A DNA stretch of 64,000 nt from Reticulascus tulasneorum. Lineage: Eukaryota; Ascomycota; Sordariomycetes; Glomerellales; Reticulascaceae. The stretch lies in assembly GCA_001557505.1 (NCBI GenBank), contig LSAX01000011.1:248001-312000 (forward strand). The letters are read 5' to 3'. The number at the start of each line of letters is the position of its first letter. Position 1 is the stretch's first letter. Shown here one piece after another: positions 53,585 to 64,000 of this stretch. The notes below the pieces were generated by a model. It worked only from the letters and a program-made list of their open reading frames with translations, was not told the DNA's origin and made no database searches. The translations under genes and the position numbers were made by a program.

Positions 53585-54840
53585 ATGTTATCTCCCGCGG
53601 TAGTATTACTGCCTCTCTTTGCCAGTTGGGCAGCTGGCCAGGACTATGGAGAAATAGACATAGCACCGGCTGGGCTCATGCCGCGATATTTCATCGGTGC
53701 GCCGATTATCGCGATGCGGGATGGGCCGCCGTGCGCTGCTGACTCCCACAGATGTGAGATTATATATAATGCAAACCGCAAGGCTGGCTAGCTAATCCCT
53801 CACGTTTAGGCATTGATATCGAACAGCCCGACTTCTGCTGTCCCAACCACCAATACTGCTATATAAATCCGGATGGTGCCCCCCGATGTTGCGAGATAGG
53901 AGGTGAATGTGATTCGGCCTGCAGGGCGACAGCTTACCAGTGCCCGACTGTCGTCACCACCGCCGGAACAACCACAACATCCGCTGCCTGTTGTGGACGG
54001 AATTGCAAGGATACCAGCTATTTCCAATGCGAGCAAGAATTTGGCGGAGGCTGCTGCCATTATGGAGCAACGTGCGCCTCGGGCGGAAGCTGCCGGTTGA
54101 CTAGGACGACCTCGTCTGCGAGCCTGACGCTTACACCGATAGACTCGCAATGCACAGCGACCTCCCAGCATGCCTGCGATGATGGGGGCGGTTGCTGCGA
54201 TAACTGGAATCACTGCACATTGGTCAATGGAAGCCCAGCCTGTGCGCTGGGAAACCCTTCCATGACTAGCATCGCGTTCGTTCCTGCTAATCAGGGTCTA
54301 TCGACCGGAGCCAAGGCTGGCATTGGCGCCGGCGTTGCGATTCTTGCGTGCATCATCGTTGGTGTCATTACCTGGATGTGCGTTGCGAAGCGGAGGAAAC
54401 GACAGCGCACTAATAGCCAGCGGAGTGGCGGGCAGGAGGTCATGTCCGAGGTCACGACGGATTCACGACCCCGTCCTCTTCGAGGCATAGTGCAAGACTA
54501 CTTTGGGCCAGACGCCGTTTCGGGTCCCTTCACGGAGACGGCCACATCAGCGGCAACTTCGCCCGGCCGCAACCGCGGAGTACCGGTCCACGCCCAGTCG
54601 CCGAACGATATCGCTGCTCCGGTCGAAATCGATTCGAGGATGATGAAGCCTGATTTCATCGACCTGTCGCCCATCGCGCCTTCTTCTCCTGCCCAACATA
54701 CCAGTCTTCAAGCCACTCCAGAAACAACTGACGGCCGATTCGAACTCTACGGGACAGACATGCCTTCGCCTTCACCACAATTCCTGACGCCGGGTAGCAT
54801 AAGAAGTGCGACCGTCTCGGATCGTTCGCCAGGTCCCTGA
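53585..54840 (+). CDS. Cys-rich type I membrane protein, possible surface sensor
   Basis: Exons 53585-53753 and 53810-54840 give 399 residues; the intron is 56 bp. The signal peptide (about 1-18) ends ...WAAGQ. The ectodomain (to about 220) contains Cys-pair motifs: FCCPNHQYC, RCCEIGGEC, ACCGRNC, GGCCHYGATC and GGCCDNWNHC, separated by Thr/Ser-rich stretches that may be O-glycosylated. A Gly/Ala/Ile-rich TM helix (about 224-250) is followed by a basic stop-transfer sequence (AKRRKRQR) and a cytosolic tail of about 145 residues rich in Ser/Pro and Asp. The arrangement matches Cys-rich, mucin-like single-pass sensors of fungal walls, but the Cys pattern is not the WSC domain as I know it. Role unknown. 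Confidence 0.8.
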
Positions 54841-55044
54841 GGAATCATGTCTATATTTTGTAACGCCTGGCCTATTACATACACGGTACCGCCAGACTCG
54901 GAACACGATGATTGCGAAACAAGCAAGTATTATGCGATGCGGCGGGCCATTTTATACTCCAAGACCTCCAATGCCACCCAATAAACGCCTCAACTGAAAT
55001 GACCTGTAACAATGCAAGAAAGGAGGACGAAAGAAACACTCTGC

Positions 55045-55979
55045 TTAACACACAACTCCGCCGAATGGAGTGCAGGTCCTCAGATCCTTAACCAAGTCCT
55101 CCACGCTGCTGAGATGCCTGCCCAATAACTCCTGCTTCTCCTCAGTGGTAAGGGTATTCTCGCTCTCGCTTCCGGATCTCTTTCGAACGTGGACGTCGCC
55201 ACCGAATGCGCCAGCCAGCTTACTGGGACTGCGCTGGAGCATTGCGGGTACCGAGGCTCGTGCGTCTGCTCGCGGAATGGATGGCACCTCAGGCATGAGG
55301 TAGAAGTAGAGAAACTCGACGAGCTTGAGCTTCACCTCCCGTGATGTTGATCGTGATTTGAAGAGGGATGTGACGGTCAACAGGCCATCGAGAGCCTCGA
55401 ATGTGCGAGTGTTTTGTGGTGTGTCGATCAGGGCAACGACCAAGGTCAGGAGGGTTGCGGATTGGATCGCAGGACAGTTGACTGGCTCTAGGAGGTCGAG
55501 GAGTAGCTGTGTATAGCAAGGTCAACATGGAGCAAACAAGGAGGAGAAGGGTGATGGTGGCATACGTTCATGTACTGTTCTCTTGAGAATAAAGCTTTGC
55601 TCGGAGGATGCAGTAGCAACACCCCCTGTATCAAATCCAGTGCACTCAATATCAAGAGGTCGTTCTGTCCATCGTTGCCCTTGCCCATGAGCCTGTCCAA
55701 TGTGTTGATTAACCAGAGCGAGACGTTCCACTCGAAACCTTCCTGGAGCTTGAAGAACTCCCGGAAGGCTGGGTCATCGGACAATTCGCCCAAACTCTTG
55801 CGTGGCGGAGACTCGTCCTTGCCTGGGTCGATGGGCTTCCCTCGATGCGACCTGTCGCTCTTTGGCGACGAGAGACATATCTGAGCCAAGAGACCCTCGA
55901 CCTGCCGCATGCCCTTTCGGATCTTTGGGCCGTCGTATGACGAGAGGTTGTCGAACGCTAGGGAGAGAAGGGCCTCCAT
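55045..55979 (-). CDS. Cdc14-like septation (SIN) protein
   Basis: Exons are 55979-55566 and 55506-55045 with a 59-bp intron; 291 residues. It resembles fission-yeast Cdc14, the non-phosphatase partner of the Sid1 kinase in the septation initiation network; it is unrelated to the Cdc14 phosphatase of budding yeast. Supporting segments: LSLAFDNLSSYDGPKIRKGM at the N-terminus, FWLL-type helices around LQEGFEWNVSLWLINTLDRL, the helical LLLDLLEPVNCPAIQSATLL, and EVKLKLVEFLYFYLMPE. The fold is all-helical, with no catalytic motif. The C-terminal 90 residues are Ser/Arg-rich, then a helix ending TCTPFGGVVC. The expected role is at the spindle pole body and septum. Confidence 0.88.
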
Positions 55980-58191
55980 TGTGATTTCTGTTGGTTGGGG
56001 AGGAGAAAGGACCGGATGTCTTTGCTGTTGGGAAGGACGACCTGATATAGCACAAGAACTGGAAGCGATAATACAGACAAATGGGAAGGAGGGCGGAAGG
56101 AGTGACGCCGGAGAGACGGGTTGATTCAAAATGTTAATACAAAAGCGATGAAATAAAACGAGAGCACCTGGGGGTATCAAATGGGAAGAGGAGAGTTCTG
56201 GGACGGCAGCTATCGTGACGGTGGTGCAGTGTGGTGGTTACATATGAAGCCATTTCATCCCCAGGGTCCTGTTTTGTTGCGATTAATGGCAGGGCAACCG
56301 GACCTGGCCACTTGCTACCTAGTACTTGATAGATAAATGTGGGTCGGTGACAGCGGGTTGGGAACACCTGGGACGGGATGCGGGGCGAGCCATGGGCTGG
56401 GGTTTGTTACCTTAGCGTCCAAGGTACCTATGCGAGGCCTCAATTTACGAGGCATCCCACTGAAGGGAAGGCCTGGGTTGAACGCTGTATTTTATTACGT
56501 GACACAGGTTAAAACCGTGGGCTAATATCATTAGGTGAAAGTTCCCCGTACAGCGTAGACTAATTAGTCCCTAAGACTCAGCGGGACATGGATGGGTCTG
56601 GATGAGTTGGCAAGTCGATAATCTGTAATCGATTGGAATATATTCATCAGATGAGCATTGCCACTCGATAGTTGCTCAGTGGAACCCGTGAGAAATGGAT
56701 CGAGTATTTACATGCCAAAGTTGCCGGTTCATTCTGATGCCATCCCAGTAACAGGCAGTACCTAGGTAGTTCTAGGTAGGTGCCTATTTCCATTGAACCA
56801 CCACAAATAAGATCCTGATGCAATTCATTCCCCGTTAGCTGGGAGAAGAACCACGATAATCTTGGTCCCAGGATTCGGCCGTAGGGGTGAACGGCGGTCC
56901 CGAGGCTTTCATAACTCTGGGAAGCTAGCCCTCACCAGGGTCTGCTTCGTGGACATGTGTGTTGCATAATTAGTAGCTGACCGCTATGCCTGTTCTTAGC
57001 GGAGAGGATGGAACGGTTGGGGGTTAGACCGTCGCATACAAGAAGACATTCAGACTTATTATGCCCGCTTCTGCCCTTGTCCCTCGGCGCCGCCTAGTTG
57101 GGTCGGGAGATGCAGGATGAAACTTGAGACTCACACCGCAAGACAGGAACCAACATCTGAGCGCCGTTGGAAGTAACCTTAGCACCTGGTTGAGAGACGG
57201 GAAAGGGGGGGATCGGAAGAGAGGGCATGCTTCTTCTAGAAGATCATCCCATGCCCTCTTCTTTCATCTTCGACTTCCACCCAACCTTGACCTTGAGATA
57301 ACATTTTGTCGAGTTCTGACAGATTGTTTACTTATCCATTGGACGTGCACCCGACCCGGCCTGTCTATGATTCATCTATTGGGCCTTCTGCTTCCCCTGT
57401 CCCTTACAAAGCTTTCGGCACGCACGGGGTTATACAAGCACTGTTTACCAGTGACACATCGGAGGTAGCTCGTGCCACGGGCTCTCGGCGTTCGCAAAAG
57501 TCTAGACTCGAATAGATGACGTCTATCAGTTTTATGGTGCCCACCTCCCCGCGATTGACCCGATAAGAGCTTTCTTCTCTGTATCACAGCGCAAACGCAG
57601 CACAGCTCAGCGCAATTGGAAAGGGGGACTTGAGCAGGAAACTTTCTTAGGAGCTCCAGGTATGCATGTGATTTCCTAGAGTTAGGTGAGGAATGAGAGA
57701 TGTTTCAAGTTGCAACTTGTCCTGTTCCGCTTTCGATCGCCGCCTGTTCGGAGGACGAAACTCCAGTCTGCTCAGGTTGCTTTGATACGCACGGCACAGC
57801 CAATCGCTTGCCAAGCTATCTGCAGAGTGGTATCGCCAAAAAGTCATGACGGCCTGAATATGTCGCGGCCTAGGACTTTTGCTCGCAACTCGCACCTCGA
57901 GCAAGACCCTTCTCCACCAAAGACACGTAGCCTCGTCTAGGCAGACGGGCAACCAGCAAACCTTGGCTGACCTTGGTGACGTTAGTGATTCCCAGGTGAC
58001 CCGACGACCCAACCATTCACCGTCCGTTCAGGTCCCTACTCAGACCCCATTCCGTCGTGTCCGCCGCACTGCTCCACAGCAGAGCCCACGCCGCTTCGCC
58101 AATACGAAACCCCGAGGCCGACAATAACCTATACGCTGCGTCACCTTACTAGTAGCTTAGCTTTTACTTTAAGAGGACATCGGCTGCCCGC
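55980..58191. other. Divergent intergenic region, Cdc14-like and GGPP synthase genes
   Basis: About 2.2 kb without a supported gene; it holds both promoters. A TAGGTAG cluster lies at 56758-56784. The last 400 bp before the synthase are C-rich and likely 5' UTR. Confidence 0.45.
56758..56784. repeat. CCTAGGTAG/CTAGGTAGGTGCC motif cluster
   Basis: Two TAGGTAG words and a CCTAGG palindrome within 27 bp; same motif family as the clusters near 6.3, 16.2 and 47.9 kb. Confidence 0.5.
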
Positions 58192-59394
58192 ATGTTCTTT
58201 TCCAAACGTTCGCAGAAGGAGCCTGCGAGAATGCCCTCCACCAGCACCACCAGCAGCACCTACCAGTCCCCAAACGCAATACCGCCCCGTACCTCGTCCT
58301 CCGGCCAGTATACCCTCGGCCACGCGCCGTCCAAATCCGCCCTCCAGCCTGTGCCCGAAAGCGACTGGCTCAGCCAGCGACAACGCAGCCGGAAGGCATC
58401 GATCGCAAGCACCTCCTTCACTGTCACGATGCAGCCCGTCCCGCCTCCCGACCCTTCGCGTTACGCCCACGAGGATCTCAACTTTACTAGCAAGAAGTTG
58501 TGGTCGGACGAGAAGGAGAAGGTGCTATGCGGGCCGTTCGACTACCTCTTCGCCCATCCGGGCAAGGACTTTCGCACGCAGCTAATCAACTCGTTCAACG
58601 TATGGCTCGAGGTGCCGCAAGATAGCCTGGAAATTATTACAAAAGTGGTGGGGATGCTACACACGGCGTCACTGCTAGTCGACGACGTGGAGGACTCGTC
58701 GTCGATGCGCCGAGGCCTGCCTGTGGCGCACAACATCTTCGGTGTTGCGCAGACGATCAACTCCTCCAACTACGTCTACTTCCTGGCTCTGCAGGAGCTG
58801 CAGAAGCTGCGCAACCAAAAAGTCATCACCATCTTCGCCGAGGAGCTGGTCAACCTGCACCGCGGCCAGGGCATGGACCTCTTCTGGCGTGATACTCTCA
58901 CCTGCCCCACTGAGGATGATTACCTCGAGATGGTGGGCAACAAGACGGGCGGCCTGTTCCGGCTGGGCATCAAGCTTATGCAGGCCGAGTCGCGGTCCTT
59001 GATCGACTGCGTGTCGCTGGTCAACATGGTGGGGCTCATCTACCAAATCCGCGACGACTACATGAATCTTGCTAGCCAAGAGTACACTGACAACAAGGGC
59101 CTCTGTGAGGACCTGACGGAGGGCAAGTTCTCCTTCCCCATCATCCACAGCATCCGCTCCGACCCCACCAACCTGCAGCTCATCAACATCCTCGGCCAAA
59201 AAACCACCGACAACACCGTCAAGCGCTACGCCGTGTCGTACATGGAGCGTACTGGCAGCTTCGACTACACGAGGAAGGTCCTGGCCGTGCTGACGGAGCG
59301 CGCGCGCAAGTTGGCGGATGAGATCGATGATGGGAAGGGGAAGAGTAAAGGCATACATAAGATCTTGGACAAGATGGCGGTGGCTCTTACATAA
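58192..59394 (+). CDS. Geranylgeranyl diphosphate synthase
   Basis: Trans-prenyltransferase making the C20 precursor for protein prenylation, carotenoids and diterpenes. Single exon, 400 residues. The first Asp-rich motif is LLVDDVED (Asp164) and the second IRDDYMN (Asp288). Other landmarks: [66 protein letters not shown] and [13 protein letters not shown]. The region before the first motif matches Neurospora al-3-type enzymes. An N-terminal extension of about 95 Ser/Pro/Thr-rich residues has no catalytic role; a second ATG 39 bp downstream is possible. No terpene cyclase or P450 adjoins it, so it is probably the primary-metabolism enzyme. Confidence 0.95.
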   Translation: MFFSKRSQKEPARMPSTSTTSSTYQSPNAIPPRTSSSGQYTLGHAPSKSALQPVPESDWLSQRQRSRKASIASTSFTVTMQPVPPPDPSRYAHEDLNFTSKKLWSDEKEKVLCGPFDYLFAHPGKDFRTQLINSFNVWLEVPQDSLEIITKVVGMLHTASLLVDDVEDSSSMRRGLPVAHNIFGVAQTINSSNYVYFLALQELQKLRNQKVITIFAEELVNLHRGQGMDLFWRDTLTCPTEDDYLEMVGNKTGGLFRLGIKLMQAESRSLIDCVSLVNMVGLIYQIRDDYMNLASQEYTDNKGLCEDLTEGKFSFPIIHSIRSDPTNLQLINILGQKTTDNTVKRYAVSYMERTGSFDYTRKVLAVLTERARKLADEIDDGKGKSKGIHKILDKMAVALT

Positions 59395-59995
59395 CACCTC
59401 CGTCTTCCTTTCTTTTGCTATTCTGGGAAGTCTTTTGGGGGAATTAACGGGGTTGGCACCGGGTTGCTTGGGAGGGCATTTTGATCTCTACATAACCTCA
59501 TGGGTGGGCATTTTTCTTGGGGACTACATTTTCGAAAGGCAGATACCTTAGAATTGGGCGGCGTCATGCCGGGAACGACCGCTGCGTGATGATGATTTGA
59601 GGCGGTTGCTTGTGCTCTTCCGGGGGGGGCTTCTTTTTTTTGGGTTTAGCGTAAGCTGCTTTCAGCTGCTGGCTTGTGCCCACAGAACGGTGTTACTATT
59701 GTGTACTTTGTTACTGGCTATAGAGATGGCCATTTGATGTAGGCGTCTTTGTCGACTCGAGTTGGAAACTGAACGCGATTTTGTAGCGAGTGGTATATCA
59801 AGGCTTACAATGCCGGGGCCGTGCGACTGGGAATGTAAACTACGAGCCAATACTCCTCGGTGTCCGCGGCTTTGGCGGGTCTCATTAAACGGCAGCTTGA
59901 TGTTCACTTGGCATCTGATGATCTTGGAGATTATGATGGTCGTGAATTCACTCATATGCGTTCATTCATGGGCTCCGTAAATCTTATAGGCTGCC
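59395..59995. other. Intergenic stretch between convergent genes
   Basis: About 600 bp between the 3' ends of the GGPP synthase and the peroxin gene. It should hold both 3' UTRs. No gene is seen. Confidence 0.5.
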
Positions 59996-61516
59996 TTATA
60001 TGTCCCTACTCCTTCGCTTCACGAGCCTCACCCATCGTCTCCGCCGCCACTCTCCTCGTCTTCCACTACCATCCTCTCCCTCCTCCCAACTCCTCACTGA
60101 AAGCGTCTTTGCCTTCCCCCTGAGACTCGCAGTATCGACCACGCCAGAGTGGCTCTCATTCTCATCAAACATATCGTAGACCCATCTCTCCCCCTCTGTC
60201 TCAACCTCCACGCTTGTGATGATGCGTTCCTCAACCCATTCCCTGCTCCACAGATCCAGCGCCCACTTCTTCTCGCTCCACTCCCAGCCATCCGGCGCAA
60301 GCACGTCCTCAAAGAAACGGGTGCCGCGGGGACGGTCGCCCACGATGCGATTCTGGGAGAGCGGATCGTAGGGCGATGGCGAGAAGAGCCAGGGCTCCCA
60401 TTCACCGGCCGAAGACATGCGCTGGAGCTCAAAGATCTCTACTTCGCGGGTCTCGGGGGCGGAGTCGAGGATGATATCTTTGGTGGTCCATTCATTTAGG
60501 TAGGACTTGGCCCGCTGTTCCTGGGGGACGAGATGTTGCTTGTGGGTTGTTATTAGCAGGTGAGCTATGGTCGGGTGGCCCATGCATGTGAGTGCCCATC
60601 CTACTATGAGGAAAATGAACCTCCAGGGCAAGACATTTGCTGCGATAGACATGAAGACAGATGCGATGGTTAGAAATATGAACAGCGCGGACGAAAGCGG
60701 CTCGTTGCTGAAGTTTGTGATCGGTACCGCCAGCGTCACAACCTGGTCGTGCGCTTGCGAGAAATCCTCCATGCAGTTCTGCAGATCCCGCATGTTCCTA
60801 AAGAAGTCTTTGCTAAGCTCCTTTACCGGCTTTATCGTCCTCGCCGGTGCTAGCGGCGGACCTCTCGCCGAATATCCCATCGACTGCTCCGACGACAGCG
60901 TCCCTGTCGGGGGCGCCGGATGTCGCGCGATGAACGAAGGGATGAACACGGCTATGAGCAGGCCGGCCAGAGGCACGACGGACAGGAGGTAAGGGTCGAG
61001 ACAGACGAAGCTATATATGGCGAGGAAGGAGAGTGTGTGGCTGTATTGCCTCCAGCTCAGAACGCGGAGGACGCGCTCTTGGAATGTAAAGACAACGCCT
61101 ATGCGGGCATTGAAGCGGCGGAAGTTGTTCGACATGGTCGTGATGTTGAAGTTGGGGCGGAGAGCGAAGGCGGGCACTTTGTCTTCGGGCAGGCCGCCGG
61201 TAATCGGTTCATCGCCGGCAGCGACACCATCGCCATCGTTGGGTATAACTTGTTGGAGGAGTCTATAAAGAAGCTATGTTAGGACGGATGGACCAGGTAG
61301 AGGAAACGGATACTAATAAGTAACGAACTTTTCTACAAGTCGATCTTGGATGCTGGTCGACATCCCAAACGCTGCGACCCGGCTGCGCAGACCTCTCGTC
61401 TGTGACGCGGGCGGCGTATCGCTGGCATCGGACTCGTTCTGCGCATCTTCTTGGTCGGCCGGAGCGTCGGAGGTCAGCTCCCTGGTTATAAACAGGTCTG
61501 TCGTGTATTGGTCCAT
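59996..61516 (-). CDS. Pex30/Pex24-type peroxisomal membrane protein with DysF region
   Basis: Exons are 61516-61329 and 61262-59996 with a 66-bp intron; 484 residues. It is probably an integral ER/peroxisome membrane protein that controls peroxisome number and size. The start is the first in-frame ATG, as upstream codons offer only GTG. After an acidic N-terminus the segment LVEKLLQQVIPND crosses the splice junction. Two double-hydrophobic regions follow, around YSHTLSFLAIYSFVCLDPYLL and ALFIFLTIASVFMSIAANVL, with RFIFLIVGWALTCM after the latter. The C-terminal third has a dysferlin-like pattern: EIFELQRM, EWEPWLFSPSPYDPLS, GTRFFEDVLAPDGWEWSEKK and ERWVYD. The tail is Arg-rich. The donor is GTTCGT, a variant of the usual consensus. 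Confidence 0.88.
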
Positions 61517-64000
61517 GTCGCTTCGATCATGGAAATTCACAGCAGCCTCCTTGGGTAGTCTGCTGTAGTGGGGGGGTTGCCCTTCGTAGGTGTTTCCTCG
61601 AGGTGGTTTCGGGTCACGTCATCATTCCAGGAACAGGCAGAAGCATATGCTCGGGAATCGTGGTCAATGACGACCTATTCAACTTGATAATACTCGAAAT
61701 TTCCGGAGAGGAGATAAAGATTAGGTACGTGTCTGCTGCAAGTTTGCTGCGAAGCAATGTCGTACATACTTCATACAAGAAGCCACGCCGCAGTCCACAT
61801 GTGATGCCGGAGCCGGCTTGCGGGTAGGGCAGGATTTGGACATTGACATCACATGCAGCAGCTCAAAAGCAAGCACCCACCACTCAAAATGCGGCTAATC
61901 GCAGGAGCTCCCAAACATGGTGTGCCGTTTTCAATATCCCCGGTTGGCTTTCCTCGACCTTCGCAGGCCAGGAAAGCCACAGAGCGCCGTCGTGCATCCA
62001 TCCCTCCGTCTCAATCTGATTATCACACGACGGGTGTCATTTGTAATGTCAGTGCAAGCTCCTTTGGCGGAAACCGAGACACGATGTTTCGGTGGATATG
62101 CATGATACAGTTAGCCTCCCTACAAGCACCTTTGTGCAGCTTATTTTACTCTGTCAGATAGTGGGGACTGCCGTTCCCCATCCGCGGACATTAAACATGC
62201 AGCAAAAGAAACGAAATCAAAGCTACCGGCCTTCGTGTGTATACGAGCTCAGGTGAAGCGCGATGACACAAAATGGTCCACGAGGGAAATTTGACCGTCT
62301 TTGGCGCTTTGGTTGGTCAGAACCGTTGGTCATTGCGAAACGAGATATCGTGGAGTGCAGAACCCACATGCAGAATTGACTTCGCAGAGTTCTGCATCTA
62401 AAAGGAGTCCCTAGCATTCCGATACCTCTTCTGGAAATTTTCGAATCCTGGCATGCATTTAACGGCGCGTAAAATGATAGAGAGGCCGTTTGGAGACAGT
62501 GGAGGGAGCTCCCGCGCAAAAAAAGAACAATCCATAAGCTGCCCGTGTTCTGACCGGGGTTTCTCTGCTCACTGGAATGGGGGGCAGACGGCCCCCTGGC
62601 TAAAGTAGTTTTTGTGCAAATCTCCCTGATGGCAGAAAGGGAGATGGGCACTAGACGAGTTGATCGATGTACCTCTTAACAAATTCAACCAGCTTAAGCA
62701 TCAAGCTGCGGCGCTACCACTAGCTTGGACCCTTGAGTCGAGCCAGCTGCATTGGCGAAGAAGAATTGCTCAGGTTCGAGTTGAAGTTGGCCGTCGATGT
62801 CCAAGGCCAATTCTGGCGACAGAGTACTCCTCTTCTTCTTGTTCCAGATCCGTTTCTTTGCATGAAAGAAGAAATGATCGCGGCCGGTTGCTCTGAGCAT
62901 CGAAATCGAGTCCCGGGGGAACAATAATGGTTCGCTGCTAAGACAACAAAACATGCCACATGCATCAAAATTCGTGATTGGCTCTGGAAGTTGATGCAAC
63001 AAAGCAATTGGATCTCTTCCCCCTATCCTTGGTCATGTCTCCAATGTCTCTTGACAACAACGGCTGGGTGAGCAGGGGTTGTGTTGCCCTTCCCCACGAG
63101 CAATTCAAAACGCTTTGGTTTGCAAAGTGCAGATGGACCGTAAACAATGAAAGGGAAGCACAAGTTGATCCGAGGACCCAAGGAGGTCCCTTGCAGCTCC
63201 CCTGGGATAGCCATCGGTTGCTTGAATGAGATGCCGCACTGGCACCAGGTATCCCAAGCATTGATGTGATCTCTGCGACAACAATGTGCCCTGCTGCTGA
63301 GCTTCCACTGGTACAGAACAGCTGGGCATGCTCTGCTTTTCAATGGTTGGCGAGCATCAGACACCTCCAAGCCAAGGAGTTGACCCATGCACCATCGGGA
63401 CCAGGGGTCCGTCCTTTGGCTGGCCTGGTTGATGCGTCAACCAGCGAGATTCACGACAGGACTGGCTGACAGGGACGGCACAGTGGACGCGTCAAAGGGG
63501 GATCGCAACCGTGAATTCGTCCCGCGCACGCATTGGAACGAAATCAGAATTAAATTCATTGAGTATTGATCAGAGACCCAGAGGCATGCAACGAGCCGAA
63601 ACTCGTCCTCGGTACTCGTTGCTTTCTGCATGTACTTCGTACATGTTGGGTACCCTTTGTTTAGAGTTCGCGAGGGGGGGAGATCCTATGTCCCAAGTTC
63701 TTGACTATGCGAGCAGTAGCCAAGCAGCGTGTACCTGACGAGCGATCTACTTTAGGAGGCAATAGTGAGATTGATGAACTAGTGTTAATCTTGCAGTGTG
63801 GTGAGAGAGCGCTATGATCTTCAAGTTCAGGTGGTGAAGCTATTCCTTGTATTGATGTTGCTGAGATACCTTCATTTGCCCCATAATTATCTGGCCCCCC
63901 CCCCCCTTCCTTCCCCCCAAATGTCTCCCAAGAAACTCCCGCCGGTGGGTATGTACATACATACATATGTGGGTGCAGTGGTGTATGGACTCTATCACCA
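61517..64000. other. Intergenic region at the window end
   Basis: About 2.5 kb without a supported gene. It holds the peroxin promoter. Frames such as 62223-62651 minus lack family features. A C-run lies near 63895-63905 and short TACATACATAC repeats near 63954. A gene may start beyond the window. Confidence 0.45.

Noticed and set aside
57686..58127. Plus-strand frames just before the GGPP synthase
   Set aside because: Most likely C-rich 5' UTR; no domain and no in-frame join to the synthase.
18191..61516. A terpenoid or other secondary-metabolite cluster built around the GGPP synthase and O-methyltransferase
   Set aside because: The two genes are 37 kb apart and no cyclase, P450, polyketide synthase or peptide synthetase lies in the window.

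Overview
The window is nuclear DNA of a filamentous ascomycete (Pezizomycotina, most likely a Sordariomycete). Genes are split by short introns (43-140 bp) with GT donors, CTRAY branch points and AG acceptors, and intergenic stretches are long. Marker genes fit: a group VI SLN1-type hybrid histidine kinase, an ORMDL protein, a TRAMP zinc-knuckle protein, a CnjB-type zinc-knuckle protein, a Cdc14/SIN protein, an al-3-type GGPP synthase and a Pex30/Pex24-type peroxin. I cannot name the species. No rRNA, convincing tRNA, CRISPR array, transposon or viral sequence was seen.

Layout. 1-16 kb: tail of an acidic protein, then on the minus strand the SLN1-like kinase, an F-box-like protein and an Air1/2-like protein. 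16-24 kb, plus strand: ORMDL, a GPI-type wall protein made of Cys/His repeats, an O-methyltransferase and a Cys-rich protein with a run of eight GX3 repeats. 24-31 kb holds no gene I can support. 31-39 kb: a very large disordered protein and an 11-zinc-knuckle protein, convergent. 41-50 kb is a metabolic stretch: aldo/keto reductase, nitronate monooxygenase, a membrane-anchored amidohydrolase, a PPxY-bearing small protein and a PLP-dependent Ser/Thr dehydratase. 50-55 kb: two single-pass membrane proteins. 55-61.5 kb: Cdc14-like protein, GGPP synthase and Pex30-like peroxin. The last 2.5 kb is empty.

How the genes relate. Most are unconnected housekeeping functions: osmosensing, sphingolipid homeostasis, RNA surveillance, septation, isoprenoids, peroxisomes. 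The closely packed reductase, monooxygenase and amidohydrolase, two of them with TATA-like elements, could be a small inducible catabolic or detoxification group; that is inference. Several products face the cell surface (SLN1, the repeat wall protein, two type I membrane proteins). The least explained items are the Cys/His repeat array, the GX3 array, the 1398-residue protein with four D-x-x-x-F-[IL]-R motifs, and the two membrane proteins.

Gene models were deduced by eye from reading frames, splice signals and family similarity; no search was run. All multi-exon models close in frame.
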